A DNA stretch of 64,000 nt from JBCCQH01 sp039024435 (GTDB taxonomy: Bacteria > Bacteroidota > Bacteroidia > J057 > JADKCL01): positions 1 through 64,000 of the forward strand of contig JBCCQH010000014.1 in assembly GCA_039024435.1 (NCBI GenBank), read 5' to 3'. The notes under the pieces were generated by a model that saw only the letters and a list, made by a program, of their open reading frames with translations, made no database searches and was not told the origin of the DNA. The translations under genes and the position numbers were made by a program. Positions 44,064 to 53,540 of the stretch are shown here, one piece after another (the stretch's first letter is position 1; every line of letters begins with the position of its first letter).

Positions 44064-46688
44064 TCATTCTTTTAAGAACCTTTTGCGGAGGATGCCGTCG
44101 GCGCTTTTCAGTTCGATGAAGTAGAGACCGGGTTTGAGGCGGCTGATGTCGAGGGAAAGCTCCAAAATTGCGGGGAAGTGGTCGCGGACAAACACGCGGC
44201 GGCCCTGTAAGTCCCAGATTTCGACCGTTTGGAGACCGGTCGTGGCAAAGTTGCTCAACTTGAGGAAATTCTTTGCGGGGATGGGGTAGATGCGGATGCT
44301 GCTGAGGGTATTGCCGAGGGTGATCATTTGCACTTGGGAATATTCCACTTCGCCCTCACTGCCGATGATGGACAGGCGGTAGTAGCGGTCTCCTGGCTGC
44401 ACGATGTCGTAGTCGGAGAAGGCGTAAAAGGCTTCTCGCATGGATTCACGGCCCGCGACCTCACCGATGGTTTGGAAGTCGAGACCGTTGAAGCTGCGCT
44501 GAACCAGGAAGCGCGCATCCGCCGGGGTGTGGTAGGCCGACCAGGAAAGCTTGATCTCACTGCGGTTGTAGTGGGCGCGGAAATTGACCGTGGTGGGGAC
44601 GGACAGCAAGCCTCCGGGAAGGGTGTATACGATCACCAGCACCGGAGCGGCTCCGGCGCTGCCGTCGTAAGATTCGGCGATCCGCTCCCCGGTACCTTCT
44701 ACGATCAAGGAGAGCGAGTTGCCGGCAGTCCAGCCCGGCCGATTCACAATTTCCTCGATGATGCTGGCTAAACCGGTGAACTGCTGATCGGCTCCGGACA
44801 AGCCGGTCGTGTTCCAGGCCGGAACATTGTTCCATTGGGCCGAGGCCGTCGTGCGCGGGCGGTTCGCGATGTCTCCGCTACTTCCACCGAAGGTCGCCGC
44901 GTCGTCCACCGATTCGCCCCAAACAGTCAGATCCGTCGCCCCGGAGCTGGTTTCGTCCACGGTAAACTGCAAGTAAGCGTCCGATACCGTCGATCCCTGG
45001 GGGACCGGTACGCCGTTGAAGCGCATCCCGATTTGCTGATCGCCATTGTCCCACACCAGTTCCAGGTCCGAGCTGGTGAGGGACATGCTGCCGTTGGCGC
45101 GTTCTTCAGCGTCGTCGCTGGAAGCATTCACCTGCAACAATGTCGTCAGTTCGCCCACATCGATATTGACGGTGGCGGAAGTGGCGCTCTGGCTGTCGTT
45201 GTCCCGGGCGACGGCGGTAAGGGCGTAGCTGCCATTGCTGGGGATGTTCCAGGCGAGGCCGTAGGGGGAGGCGGAGTCTACCCCAAGGGAAACGCCGTTG
45301 GCGAAGAACTCCACGTAGGACACGAAGCCGGGCGCATTGTCGAGGGCAGTTGCGGTGAGGTTGACCGATTGGGGAGCGGGATAGTAGGCGCCGTCCAGCG
45401 GAAAGTCGAGGCTGACCGCCGGGGGATCACAGGCGTAGTTTTCGAGGGTAACCACCTCGCCATTGGAGGGGTTCCAGAGGTCGATGTTGGGGGGGAAGGT
45501 AAAGATATTGGCGTCGGTGAGGCTGCCCACGATGGCTTCATTGGTGGTGCGGACGGTGCGCAACTGCACCTCGCATTGATTGACCCAAATCCACTTGAAA
45601 GCATTGAAGCTGCCGCTGTTGCGGGTCCAAAGCTTGTCGTCATCGTTGCCGCGCAAGGGGGCCCAGGTGCCTTCGCCGACGTAGGTGATCCCCAAGCTGT
45701 CGTCGCGGTAGAAGCCTTCGTCGTAGTCGAGCCCGGAAGTACCTTTGCGTATGGGAAAAGTGCGCTTGACCACGTGGGCGTCACATTCCACCACCAGGCG
45801 CACCCCGTGGTCCTCGAATTCGGGAATCCAGTCGTTGTAGACGCCGGTCTGATTGGACTTGCCGGACTCGTGGGGCCGGCAGGGACGGTGGTACTGGGCA
45901 AACATCCAGGAGACCGTGCCTTCGTTGGCCGCCAGGTCATTGGCCAGCCAGGTGGCTTGGTTGCCCGACTGCGAGATTTCGGTGTTCAAGGTGTACGTCC
46001 GCAGCAAGTCACCCCCAAAGTTGAGCGCATAGTAGACGTCGGAACTGGGGACATCAAACAGGCGGTAGACATCGTTGTTGCTGAGTTCGTGGTTGCCGCG
46101 CGTCGCAACAATCGGTGTCATCCGACCATCCGCCGCAATGGTTTCCTGCCAATCTTCCATCCAGTCGTCCCACTCGAAAAGCGTGTTGAGGTTCGTGTAG
46201 TCGCCCCCAAACAGTACAAAATGCGGACGGAGTTTTGCGACCATGCGGTTACAGCGCTGGCGGGCGGCCGGATTGGAGCGGGAGTCTCCTCCGGCAATGA
46301 TGGACAACTGCATCGTGGGATCATTCGGAATCGTGCGGAACCAGAAGCGGTCGCTGTTGCCCTGGGAATCGCGGATCAGGAAGTAGTACTTCGTGTTCGG
46401 ATTCAGCCCGGTGAGGCGGGCAAAATGGTTGTCCATGCCCTTGTGGTTCACGGTGCGGTCCGGATTGTGGGTCCACGCGTAGAGGGTGTGGTTTGTACCG
46501 TGGTCCACGGTATCGTAGAGCACCACGGGGCTGTTCCCCGATTCCTGGTCCCAGCCGATGACAACCGTCGTAGAGGGATCATCGCGGTAGCTGAGGCGGT
46601 ATTTTCCGGTGGTGGCCGAGAGGGGAAAGAAACTGCCCAATCCCAGGCAAAGCAGTAGGAGGTAGGCGAGGTGCGCGAATGATTTCAT
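44064..46688 (-). CDS. T9SS-exported purple-acid-phosphatase-like protein
   Basis: 874 residues from the ATG at 46686-46688. Signal peptide; an N-terminal fibronectin-III-like domain; a metallophosphatase domain with AGGDSRSNP, LFGGDYTN, TRGNHELS and AQYHRPC; the last ligand motif reads VVECDAHVVKR where GHxHxxxR is usual, so one ligand may differ. Then an Ig-like domain (VSLDFPLDGAYYPAP...), a DNRLRE-like beta sandwich (about 520-665), a second FN3-like module and a T9SS sorting domain (IYPIPAKNFLKLSN, LKPGLYFIEL). It should act outside the cell on phosphate esters or polyphosphate-like substrates; activity is uncertain. Confidence 0.8.
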   Translation of the reverse strand: MKSFAHLAYLLLLCLGLGSFFPLSATTGKYRLSYRDDPSTTVVIGWDQESGNSPVVLYDTVDHGTNHTLYAWTHNPDRTVNHKGMDNHFARLTGLNPNTKYYFLIRDSQGNSDRFWFRTIPNDPTMQLSIIAGGDSRSNPAARQRCNRMVAKLRPHFVLFGGDYTNLNTLFEWDDWMEDWQETIAADGRMTPIVATRGNHELSNNDVYRLFDVPSSDVYYALNFGGDLLRTYTLNTEISQSGNQATWLANDLAANEGTVSWMFAQYHRPCRPHESGKSNQTGVYNDWIPEFEDHGVRLVVECDAHVVKRTFPIRKGTSGLDYDEGFYRDDSLGITYVGEGTWAPLRGNDDDKLWTRNSGSFNAFKWIWVNQCEVQLRTVRTTNEAIVGSLTDANIFTFPPNIDLWNPSNGEVVTLENYACDPPAVSLDFPLDGAYYPAPQSVNLTATALDNAPGFVSYVEFFANGVSLGVDSASPYGLAWNIPSNGSYALTAVARDNDSQSATSATVNIDVGELTTLLQVNASSDDAEERANGSMSLTSSDLELVWDNGDQQIGMRFNGVPVPQGSTVSDAYLQFTVDETSSGATDLTVWGESVDDAATFGGSSGDIANRPRTTASAQWNNVPAWNTTGLSGADQQFTGLASIIEEIVNRPGWTAGNSLSLIVEGTGERIAESYDGSAGAAPVLVIVYTLPGGLLSVPTTVNFRAHYNRSEIKLSWSAYHTPADARFLVQRSFNGLDFQTIGEVAGRESMREAFYAFSDYDIVQPGDRYYRLSIIGSEGEVEYSQVQMITLGNTLSSIRIYPIPAKNFLKLSNFATTGLQTVEIWDLQGRRVFVRDHFPAILELSLDISRLKPGLYFIELKSADGILRKRFLKE

Positions 46689-46870
46689 GGCGGCGATGCT
46701 GAATGAGGACGATGGAACCTTGGGCAAAAGTCGGTTTCCCGGAAACACGACCAACAGATTGCGCAAAAATTGTCAATAATTTAAATTTATTTGCGTTACT
46801 GTCCCCAAAAATTCAAGCGGCGGCCGCAATTTGTTGCCCAAATCTTCGGGCCGTGCGGAAGTTTGCCGAG

Positions 46871-46878
46871 TAACTTTG
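46871..46878 (+). promoter_or_regulatory. Candidate -7 element (TAACTTTG)
   Basis: Full match to TAnnTTTG, 45 bp before the ATG at 46923. A TTC rather than TTG sits near the expected -33 position. Confidence 0.45.
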
Positions 46879-46922
46879 CCCAGGTGTCTACGCTGACCGC
46901 TGCATATCGTTCCGTTGATCCG

Positions 46923-47789
46923 ATGCAGAACCGCATCGTGTTGCTGCTGAAGTGGGCTTGCGTGCTGATGTTTCTCGCGCGCGGCTACCAGCACTTGGTG
47001 TGGGATGCGCCATTTCGGGCGATTCTTTGGGATCCGGGCTACATGCAGGGCTGGGTGGAACGCTTTGCGAATATGACCTGGGACGAGTACACGACCGATC
47101 TGCAGGTGGACCAGCGCATCAAAGGGCTCATCCGTGGCTTTGGGGTGTTCTACGTCCTGTGTGGTGTGGGGGCGGCTTTTTTCGGTCCGCGGCGGCGGTG
47201 GTTGCGCTGGCTGTTGTATGCGGGTTCCGCAGGGCTGTTGCTATTGGCTTTTATGTACTGCAAAGAGAAATTCTACCACACGGGGCAGTTCTTCGAGTAC
47301 GCTCTGCAGTGGTCGTTTCCCCTGTTTTGGGTCTGGTTTGGCCTTGGCCGGGCCAATGGTCGGGCGGTGCGCAATCTGTTGCGGGTCGCCATCGCCTTGA
47401 CGTTTGCTGGGCACGGGATGTACGCCCTGGGCATTTATCCGGTGCCCGGGCAATTTGTGGACATGACCATTCGGAGCCTTGGACTGACGGAACCGCAAGC
47501 TTTGATCTACTTGCAGGTAGCGGGCTACTTGGATTTTGCGGTTGCGGTGGGGATTTTTCTCCCGGTGGTAGACCGCTACTTGCTGATTTACGCGGCGATC
47601 TGGGGAGGTTTGACGGCAGCGGCCCGGATTGTGGCCCACTTTGAAATGGACTTTCCGGGGGAAACTCTGGCTGCCTGGAGCCACGAGACGGTATACCGCA
47701 TTCCCCACGCAGTCGGTCCCCTGTTGCTGTTGTGGCTCTTGCCTAAGCGGTCGGTCGCGGTTGGGTCAGAGCCCGAACTGAAAACCTAA
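46923..47789 (+). CDS. Multi-pass membrane protein of unknown function
   Basis: 288 residues from the ATG at 46923. About seven or eight hydrophobic helices. Charged and aromatic loops (YCKEKFYHTGQFFEYALQW, WDEYTTDLQVDQRIKG) alternate with helices ending in Gly pairs. I recognise no family; DoxX-like proteins are a distant possibility. The gene has its own -7 box and its end overlaps the end of the convergent barrel gene by 24 bp. Confidence 0.65.
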   Translation: MQNRIVLLLKWACVLMFLARGYQHLVWDAPFRAILWDPGYMQGWVERFANMTWDEYTTDLQVDQRIKGLIRGFGVFYVLCGVGAAFFGPRRRWLRWLLYAGSAGLLLLAFMYCKEKFYHTGQFFEYALQWSFPLFWVWFGLGRANGRAVRNLLRVAIALTFAGHGMYALGIYPVPGQFVDMTIRSLGLTEPQALIYLQVAGYLDFAVAVGIFLPVVDRYLLIYAAIWGGLTAAARIVAHFEMDFPGETLAAWSHETVYRIPHAVGPLLLLWLLPKRSVAVGSEPELKT

Positions 47790-48404
47790 TTTGAGTCCCG
47801 CGTAGTACGTGCCGTTCAGATTGCTGTAGTCCTGATCGGCCAGGCCGATGGGGTCCACCTTGCCGATCAATCCCCAGAGGATGTTGAAGGCGTCCTTCAC
47901 CGTGATGGTGTTTTCAAAGCCGATCCGCCCAAGGAGTTGGTGGTAGATCATTTCGTCATCGGTTTGGGCGGGATCATTGGTTTCGCGGACATTGGCGAGT
48001 TGGAGGCCCGCGCCCAGGATGAAGTGGGTCTCATTGTTTTTGGTGTGGCCGATGCGGATGCGCATGTCCAGCGGGATTTCCAGCAGGAACGTACGGTAGG
48101 TCAGGGCCAGGCTAGAGACGATGTCAACCGGGGGAATGGTGCGGCTGATCCAATCCATCTCCGCGCCGGACATCAGTTGGAACTGGGGCGAAAAGATGGC
48201 ACCGATTTGCACACCGGCGGTCACGCCCGCCTGAATTTCGTCCTGGCCGGAAAAGTAGTTTCCGTTGACGGTGCCGTAGAGGTTTAGGAGGATGACGGCG
48301 GGATCGCCCGTGCCCATAACGGAGGGACATTGGGCGGAAGAAAAGTCAGGCAGGAAAAACAGGCTAAATAGCAGCAGAAGGGGGAAGCGGCGGATTACTT
48401 TCAT
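47766..48404 (-). CDS. Outer-membrane beta-barrel protein
   Basis: 212 residues with signal peptide (Leu-rich core, SSAQ). Mature part is a strand-rich barrel pattern: YGTVNGNYFSGQDEIQ, VTAGVQIGAIFSPQFQL, FLLEIPLDMRIRIGH, ending in TYYAGLKLGFQFGL with an aromatic residue near the C-terminus. No specific function visible. Its 3' end overlaps the convergent membrane-protein gene by 24 bp. Confidence 0.65.
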   Translation of the reverse strand: MKVIRRFPLLLLFSLFFLPDFSSAQCPSVMGTGDPAVILLNLYGTVNGNYFSGQDEIQAGVTAGVQIGAIFSPQFQLMSGAEMDWISRTIPPVDIVSSLALTYRTFLLEIPLDMRIRIGHTKNNETHFILGAGLQLANVRETNDPAQTDDEMIYHQLLGRIGFENTITVKDAFNILWGLIGKVDPIGLADQDYSNLNGTYYAGLKLGFQFGL

Positions 48405-48972
48405 GTTGCTATTTTACGGAATTTTGCGCGAATGCGGAGGAGCGATCTGCCCGCAGTGGTTCATTGTCCCCGAATCCCAATACCGATCCCCTTCCCAATA
48501 CAACCAAGGGTGAAAATGATAACTAGGTAGGTTTGTTGGTAAGTAGAGTCTGCCGCCTTGATCAAATGGTGCTGGTCGGGGAAAAATCTCATCTCATCGG
48601 TAGAGACCAACACAAAAAGGACTTGCCGAAAGATGAATGGGATTCACCGGCAATTCCGCAGAATCGGGAATGGGTACGGTAGTTCCAATGCGCACAATTT
48701 TCTGAATAGAAAAGAGGGTGTTTGTCATATTGTTCGCCTTGAGGGATCGGGTAAGACAGTTTCAGGAGAAAATATACGCCGATCTTAATTGGCGAAGCGA
48801 ACGTCCTCCTCGAAAAACGACTTTCGTTCCGGGAATTTTTCGCCGGGAACATGGCTGTATTTGGTTGTAAACCAACTGTTTAATGTCAATAAGAGGACGG
48901 AAAAAAGTAACTTTTGTTCCCGTGAAATTCGTCGGTGATTGGTATATTGAAGACCAACGAAAACTTATAATT
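48405..48972. other. 568-bp AT-richer intergenic region
   Basis: Between the divergent barrel gene and the small secreted protein. Two short open frames (48558-48788 plus, 48589-48852 minus) overlap each other and have no plausible product. No clear promoter motif or repeat seen. It may be a long leader of the gene at 48973. Confidence 0.4.
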
Positions 48973-49266
48973 ATGTACAAAATTTTAACCATTGCAGCCT
49001 TACTTGGCTTTTTCGGAACCCCGACTTTTGCTACCTCGAATCCGGTCCCAGTGACCGTGCTCAACCTGGACATTCCGCAAGCGACATTGCACCGTTTGTT
49101 TGGGCAAGCAGCGGAGCTTTGGGACACGACCGCGGATATCCTCGATCAGGATTATCAGGATGGAAGACTATTGGTGAAACCCCTCGGCGGTGACCAGTAC
49201 GAACTGACCTGGACCACCCCGGGAGGGATTGCCATCATTTCGGTACTGGAAGACGCCGGTGCTTGA
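48973..49266 (+). CDS. Small secreted protein (97 aa)
   Basis: 97 residues from the ATG at 48973. Signal peptide (MYKILTIAALLGFF..., cleavage near TFAT) then about 75 residues with a helical stretch (QATLHRLFGQAAELWDTTAD) and two strands (QYELTWTTPGGIAIISVLED). No known family. It ends at the base before the convergent 495-aa gene, with no spare sequence between the stops. Confidence 0.5.
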   Translation: MYKILTIAALLGFFGTPTFATSNPVPVTVLNLDIPQATLHRLFGQAAELWDTTADILDQDYQDGRLLVKPLGGDQYELTWTTPGGIAIISVLEDAGA

Positions 49267-50754
49267 TTACCCCGTGCGATTTGCTGAGGTGAAACCGTTG
49301 GAGCGAATGCAGTTCATGACGGTTTCACCTTGGATTTGGGCCTCGAGAAATTGGTGAAACGGCAAGGTTGACAGTTCTGGTTCTGGGATTTGCGTGACTT
49401 CCGCGCGGTATTTGCGCAACCATTCTTTTCGGTTGTCAAGCGGATCCGTCGTGATGTTTTTTCCGGCCTCCACAATGAAATTTGCGAGTTGCTGGCCGTG
49501 CTCTTCGGGAAGAACGGTCAACTGGCGCCGGACTGCTTTGCGCAGTTGCAGTGCCCGCTCGGCGTCGTGGTCGCGAATGGCAATCAGGACTTCCAGGAGG
49601 CGATTGAACAGCGCGTACTTGCGCAATGGGTCGGCCGCGCTGATTTTGGGTGGTCGGCGAGCCAGGAGGCGATCCGCCTTGCGGTATTGACCGGAGAAGA
49701 TGTACACCGCAGTAGCCAGATAAATCAGGCGTTGAACCTGTCCGGGGGAAAAGGCAAATTGGTAGGTGGCGAGGTTGTTTTCGAACAGGTTGGCCGCGGT
49801 CAAGCCGACCTCCGCATCGCCAAATTCCAGGGCCAGCACGAATTGCATCCGGCAATATTCTCCAAACCGCCGGGCGACGAGGGTCTCGTCTTCCAGGGGG
49901 AGCGCGATGACCCGTTGCAATGCGAGATTGGCGGCGATCCGGTGCCCCAAGCCGAGGTGGAGCCGGGCGATGGTAAACTGCGCATCGATGAATCGGGTGG
50001 GAAAATCTTCAAATTGCGGCGCATGGGCCGAAAGCCGGTTGACCATGCGCCGAATCGAATGCAGCGCCAACTCATACTGGCCCGCTTTGGATTGCAGTTG
50101 CCACTTGAGCTCGTCGACCCGGTAGCGGGCCCGCTCGGAGGAAAACGATGCTTGCAACAGGGGATCGTTGAGGGCGGTCTGGATCTGTAAACTAAAATTC
50201 TTGTTTTGGGAGAGGGGTTGGATCTGGTCGATCCGGTACCTAAGTTGGGTCAATCGGTCCAAGTCAAGTTGGTTCTGCCGCGCGTGGAGCATCGCCTCAA
50301 TCGCTTTTTCCCGGCGGTCGGGCCAGGCCTGCAAAAGATCGATTTTGAGTTCAAGTACGGTGATCAACTCGGTGAACCGTTCTTCTTCGGTGCAACTGGC
50401 CTGGACTGCTTCGGCCAGGCCCAGGGCGAGTTCATTTTTGCGCTTGGCGATGAGGTAGCGGATGTCCGCGATTTTTTTTCCGATGACTTCCCGCCGCTCC
50501 GGCTGGTAGTGTCCGCGCGTCATGAGCACCATTTCAAAGAGGCGTTTCATTCCCCGTTGCACCACATAAGGCTTGCATTTCAGCCGTTTTTGCAGGTACA
50601 CCGCGTCAAACTTTTCCAAGCGATAGAGTTCGTCGAGCAAGCGAAAGAAGGGGCTGTTTTGGGTTCCTTCCCGATTGACCATTATGCGCAAATTGCGGCG
50701 TTCCCCCTTGTTGAGGGACTGAATAAGGTCAAAGATTCGGTCGCTGTTGGCCAT
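49267..50754 (-). CDS. Cytoplasmic helical-repeat protein
   Basis: 495 residues from the ATG at 50752-50754; the upstream frame to 50982 is not supported. Almost entirely helical. The first 90 residues (MANSDRIFDLIQSLNKGERR...) have a compact start, followed by TPR-like helix pairs (AEVGLTAANLFENNLATYQF and similar) from about 100 to 470. Such proteins usually serve as scaffolds. A -7-like TATTTTTG lies only two bases before the ATG, too close to be the promoter. No partner is obvious nearby. Confidence 0.6.
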   Translation of the reverse strand: MANSDRIFDLIQSLNKGERRNLRIMVNREGTQNSPFFRLLDELYRLEKFDAVYLQKRLKCKPYVVQRGMKRLFEMVLMTRGHYQPERREVIGKKIADIRYLIAKRKNELALGLAEAVQASCTEEERFTELITVLELKIDLLQAWPDRREKAIEAMLHARQNQLDLDRLTQLRYRIDQIQPLSQNKNFSLQIQTALNDPLLQASFSSERARYRVDELKWQLQSKAGQYELALHSIRRMVNRLSAHAPQFEDFPTRFIDAQFTIARLHLGLGHRIAANLALQRVIALPLEDETLVARRFGEYCRMQFVLALEFGDAEVGLTAANLFENNLATYQFAFSPGQVQRLIYLATAVYIFSGQYRKADRLLARRPPKISAADPLRKYALFNRLLEVLIAIRDHDAERALQLRKAVRRQLTVLPEEHGQQLANFIVEAGKNITTDPLDNRKEWLRKYRAEVTQIPEPELSTLPFHQFLEAQIQGETVMNCIRSNGFTSANRTG

Positions 50755-51024
50755 ACAAAAATAAAACTCGGTTGGTGGTACGTGTTTGGTTATCAGGCTT
50801 TCGGGTAGTGGTCCTCGCACTCGGTGACGAGAAGGGGCAATAGCGGTCGTTTGGTGAATGGCCCTCGCAAAGAGGCGCCTTTCTTTTGGCGTAAGAATGC
50901 TTAAAATAGGGTAAAAGTGGGCAACATGCAAACCCGGTTGCGGCTTCTGCGCCGCATGGCGAAGGCGTACTCCGGTATGCACTTTTCCTTGCTACCGATC
51001 CCCCGTTGTTCGTAATATTGCCGC

Positions 51025-51444
51025 ATGACAAATTACCTAAAATTTACCGACTTCAACTTTAAGCTAGCCGTCCTCGAAGTCCTCATGTACGACAAGGAGG
51101 TTTTCGGCGAGCCATTTCGCATCGAGGATTTTGCCGAATCGCAGCCGGAAATCGACGTGGAACGCGACGGATACGCGCCGATTCCGCAGGCCCTGGCTTA
51201 CTTTCGGGAGCTACAAATTCCGGCTGAGCACGCAGCGCTCATTGAGGAGATCTACATGGATGGCGGCAACGAGATCTATTTCGAGATTTGCCCGTATTGG
51301 GACGGCGAGGACGCCGCATTTGACTTGACTTCGGCGGACGATGCCGATCTCTTTCCCAATTTGAAAAAGGTGACCGTGATGGGGAGTGGCGATGCGCTGC
51401 TCGAAGCTTTCCGGGCCAAAGGGATTGCCGCCGAATGGCTCTAA
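51025..51444 (+). CDS. Acidic cytoplasmic protein (DUF6892-like)
   Basis: 139 residues, ATG at 51025. Very acidic, with FNFKLAVLEVLMYDKEVFGEPF near the start, two strand pairs and a C-terminal helix. The layout resembles DUF6892 proteins, which look like immunity/SMI1-type scaffolds. A near-consensus -7 box (TAATATTG, 51013-51020) with a TTG 21 bp upstream may drive it. Followed 12 bp later by the next gene on the same strand. Confidence 0.5.
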   Translation: MTNYLKFTDFNFKLAVLEVLMYDKEVFGEPFRIEDFAESQPEIDVERDGYAPIPQALAYFRELQIPAEHAALIEEIYMDGGNEIYFEICPYWDGEDAAFDLTSADDADLFPNLKKVTVMGSGDALLEAFRAKGIAAEWL

Positions 51445-51456
51445 ACCGAAAGCGAT

Positions 51457-52113
51457 ATGGGGGTTGAATGGGAAATTGGGTGCGTGTACTGCCGGCGCTA
51501 TGTCTGGCTCGGTTCGCGGAAACCCGCGGTTTGGGAAGGTTTTCAGATGGGGAATGAATACGTGGAGCGGTTTTTTGCTTTGCACACCCACCGTCCGGAC
51601 CGTCCTTGCCGGTTGGTAGTACACGATGACGTCGGGGGAAATGCTCCCTGGGAAGTGGACAGTGGTGTGCCCTCCGATTGGCGGGAGGACATATTGTCGC
51701 GGCAGTTTTGGCATTCCTTCCGAAACAGATCCATCGTGTGCGCCCAGTGCTCCCGCGAGCTGTCGTCCGACTGGACGCGTCCGCCCCACGGGCAGTTCTT
51801 GCGCGCCAACCGGGGGCTTTGGTTTTGCGATTCCGCCTGCAAAGCGGCGTGGGTAGCGGCAGACGGTACACAACATTTAGCTGAAGGCGGTCCGCTTGCT
51901 CCGCGTCCCTACGACTCGACCGAAGATGAGCCGGGCCTACCCCCGGGGGGCATCCTGGTAGTGGGTTGTGCGACGGACAAAACCTTTGTGCCGGTGGACG
52001 GAATGCTACTCAAAGGCGGCGAAGTCCGGGATTTTGCCTATCTGGCGGGCTACCTCGCGCGCCACCTGGGCCAGCCCCTGCAAGCCCGCTTCGTGGTGGC
52101 GGAGGAGAATTGA
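51457..52113 (+). CDS. Cys-containing cytoplasmic protein of unknown function
   Basis: 218 residues, ATG at 51457, 12 bp after the DUF6892-like gene, so likely co-transcribed. Three Cys pairs are visible: CVYC (about 9-12), CAQC (about 95-98) and CDSAC (about 124-128), which could bind zinc. No signal peptide, no family recognised. The middle part contains Trp/Arg/Asp-rich loops (SDWREDILSRQFWHSFRN). The end is strand-rich. Confidence 0.5.
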   Translation: MGVEWEIGCVYCRRYVWLGSRKPAVWEGFQMGNEYVERFFALHTHRPDRPCRLVVHDDVGGNAPWEVDSGVPSDWREDILSRQFWHSFRNRSIVCAQCSRELSSDWTRPPHGQFLRANRGLWFCDSACKAAWVAADGTQHLAEGGPLAPRPYDSTEDEPGLPPGGILVVGCATDKTFVPVDGMLLKGGEVRDFAYLAGYLARHLGQPLQARFVVAEEN

Positions 52114-52218
52114 AGGGACGAGTATTTGGTCCTGGTATTCGTCCTGCAGGCAATTCTCGCAAAAGATCGCTGTGAATTGCTAACTTAGTACTGCCTTCAA
52201 CAACCATTTGCTTCGAAT

Positions 52219-53343
52219 ATGGCGCATTCGCCCACTCTCTTCTCTCAGTTGCAAATCGAAGGGATTGATCCCCAACAAGATCAGACCCCTTCGGGCGATA
52301 TCATCGAGCCGTTTGACCCAAAAAAGATTTCGATCGTTACTGAACCCAAAACGATTGACAATCTGGTCCAGCGGATTCGCCACGGTGAGGTAGATCTGAA
52401 CACAGATTTTCAGCGCAAAGGAAATCTCTGGACCGAGATCCAACAGTCGCGGCTCATCGAATCTTTGATGTTGCGCTTTCCCTTGCCGGCATTCTACTTT
52501 GATGCAGAGAATGACGACAACTGGCTGGTGGTAGATGGGCTGCAACGGTTGTGGACTTTCAAGAACTTCATTGTGGATCAGACTTTGGTACTGCAAGGTT
52601 TGGACATTCTCAAGGAATACAATGGCAAGAACATCTCCTTCAGCCGCTTGGACCGAACATTGCAGCGGCGCATCAGTGAGACGCAGGTAACCACTTACAT
52701 TATTCAGCCGGGAACCCCTAAACCGGTTAAATACAATGTTTTCCGCAGAATCAATACCGGAGGTCTTGTCCTCACCCCGATGGAGATCCGACATGCGTTA
52801 AATCAGGGGATCGCATCTGAATTTTTGGCAAAGGTTGCGGAGAAGTTGGGGCGGAATCTGATCCCCAAAGCCCAGCGAATGGAAGATCGGGAATTGTTAC
52901 TGCGCCCCATCGCCTTTGATTTCTTTTCTTCTGAAGACTACGAAAAACCTTTTTCGAGTTTTTTGGATCGGGCCATGGAGCGTCTTGCTGAACAAAGTGA
53001 GGAACAACTGGACCGCCTGGAACATCGATTAGAGGCTGCATTGTCATTTGCGCAGGAATTGTTCGGTGAGCATGCCTTTAGTCGGTCACTGTTGGGAGAA
53101 AAGGGCGGTCGTTATCGGTTGAATGCGGCGCTCTTCGAAGTTTGGATGAGCATCGGAATTCAGCTCAGCGCCCATGAGCGGGAAATCCTGTACGCTCAAA
53201 AGAGCAAACTGGTTGCTGCATTTAAAAGATTGCTCAAAGAGGATGAATTCTATTTCTCAATATTTGTTGCTACCGCCTCCCGGGATTCCGTTCGGCTCCG
53301 GTTCGAAAAGGTTCAGGAACTCATCAACGCGCACTTGAAATGA
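52219..53343 (+). CDS. DUF262-domain protein
   Basis: 374 residues. DUF262 signature: DFQRKGNLWTEIQQSRLIES (63-82) then VVDGLQRLWTF (104-114) with the D-G-x-Q-R motif at 106-110, which resembles a ParB/Sulfiredoxin-type fold that can bind and cleave nucleotides or DNA. DUF262 is a frequent module in restriction and anti-phage systems such as GmrSD. The next gene, overlapping by ATGA, is a truncated AAA ATPase, so the normal unit is DUF262 plus ATPase. Whether this half still works alone is doubtful. Confidence 0.8.
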   Translation: MAHSPTLFSQLQIEGIDPQQDQTPSGDIIEPFDPKKISIVTEPKTIDNLVQRIRHGEVDLNTDFQRKGNLWTEIQQSRLIESLMLRFPLPAFYFDAENDDNWLVVDGLQRLWTFKNFIVDQTLVLQGLDILKEYNGKNISFSRLDRTLQRRISETQVTTYIIQPGTPKPVKYNVFRRINTGGLVLTPMEIRHALNQGIASEFLAKVAEKLGRNLIPKAQRMEDRELLLRPIAFDFFSSEDYEKPFSSFLDRAMERLAEQSEEQLDRLEHRLEAALSFAQELFGEHAFSRSLLGEKGGRYRLNAALFEVWMSIGIQLSAHEREILYAQKSKLVAAFKRLLKEDEFYFSIFVATASRDSVRLRFEKVQELINAHLK

Positions 53344-53540
53344 TCACCTCCATCCGCCTCAAGAACTTCAAAGCCTTCAAAGACGAGTTGTTCGAGCTTA
53401 CTCCGCTCACTTTGATGACGGGGATGAATGGCTTGGGAAAATCCTCGGTTTTACAAGCATTGTTGCTTTTTCGGCAATCCTACCGGGCGAAAATTTATCC
53501 GGAGACCGGCCTTGCTCAAAGACCCAGTATTTGTCAATGA
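53340..53540 (+). pseudogene. AAA ATPase, truncated after its Walker A motif
   Basis: Starts with an ATGA overlap on the DUF262 stop, which shows normal operon design. The first 50 residues are the classic start of a SMC/OLD-like ATPase: ITSIRLKNFKAFKDELF, then LTLMTGMNGLGKSSVLQAL with the Walker A (GMNGLGKSS). The sequence then runs into transposase DNA at about 53490-53515 and stops at 53540. All later domains (Walker B, nuclease or DUF3696-type parts) are missing. Confidence 0.8.

Noticed and set aside
44835..46658. 607-codon open frame on the plus strand
   Set aside because: Antisense to the purple-acid-phosphatase-like gene whose domains, signal peptide and T9SS end are clear.
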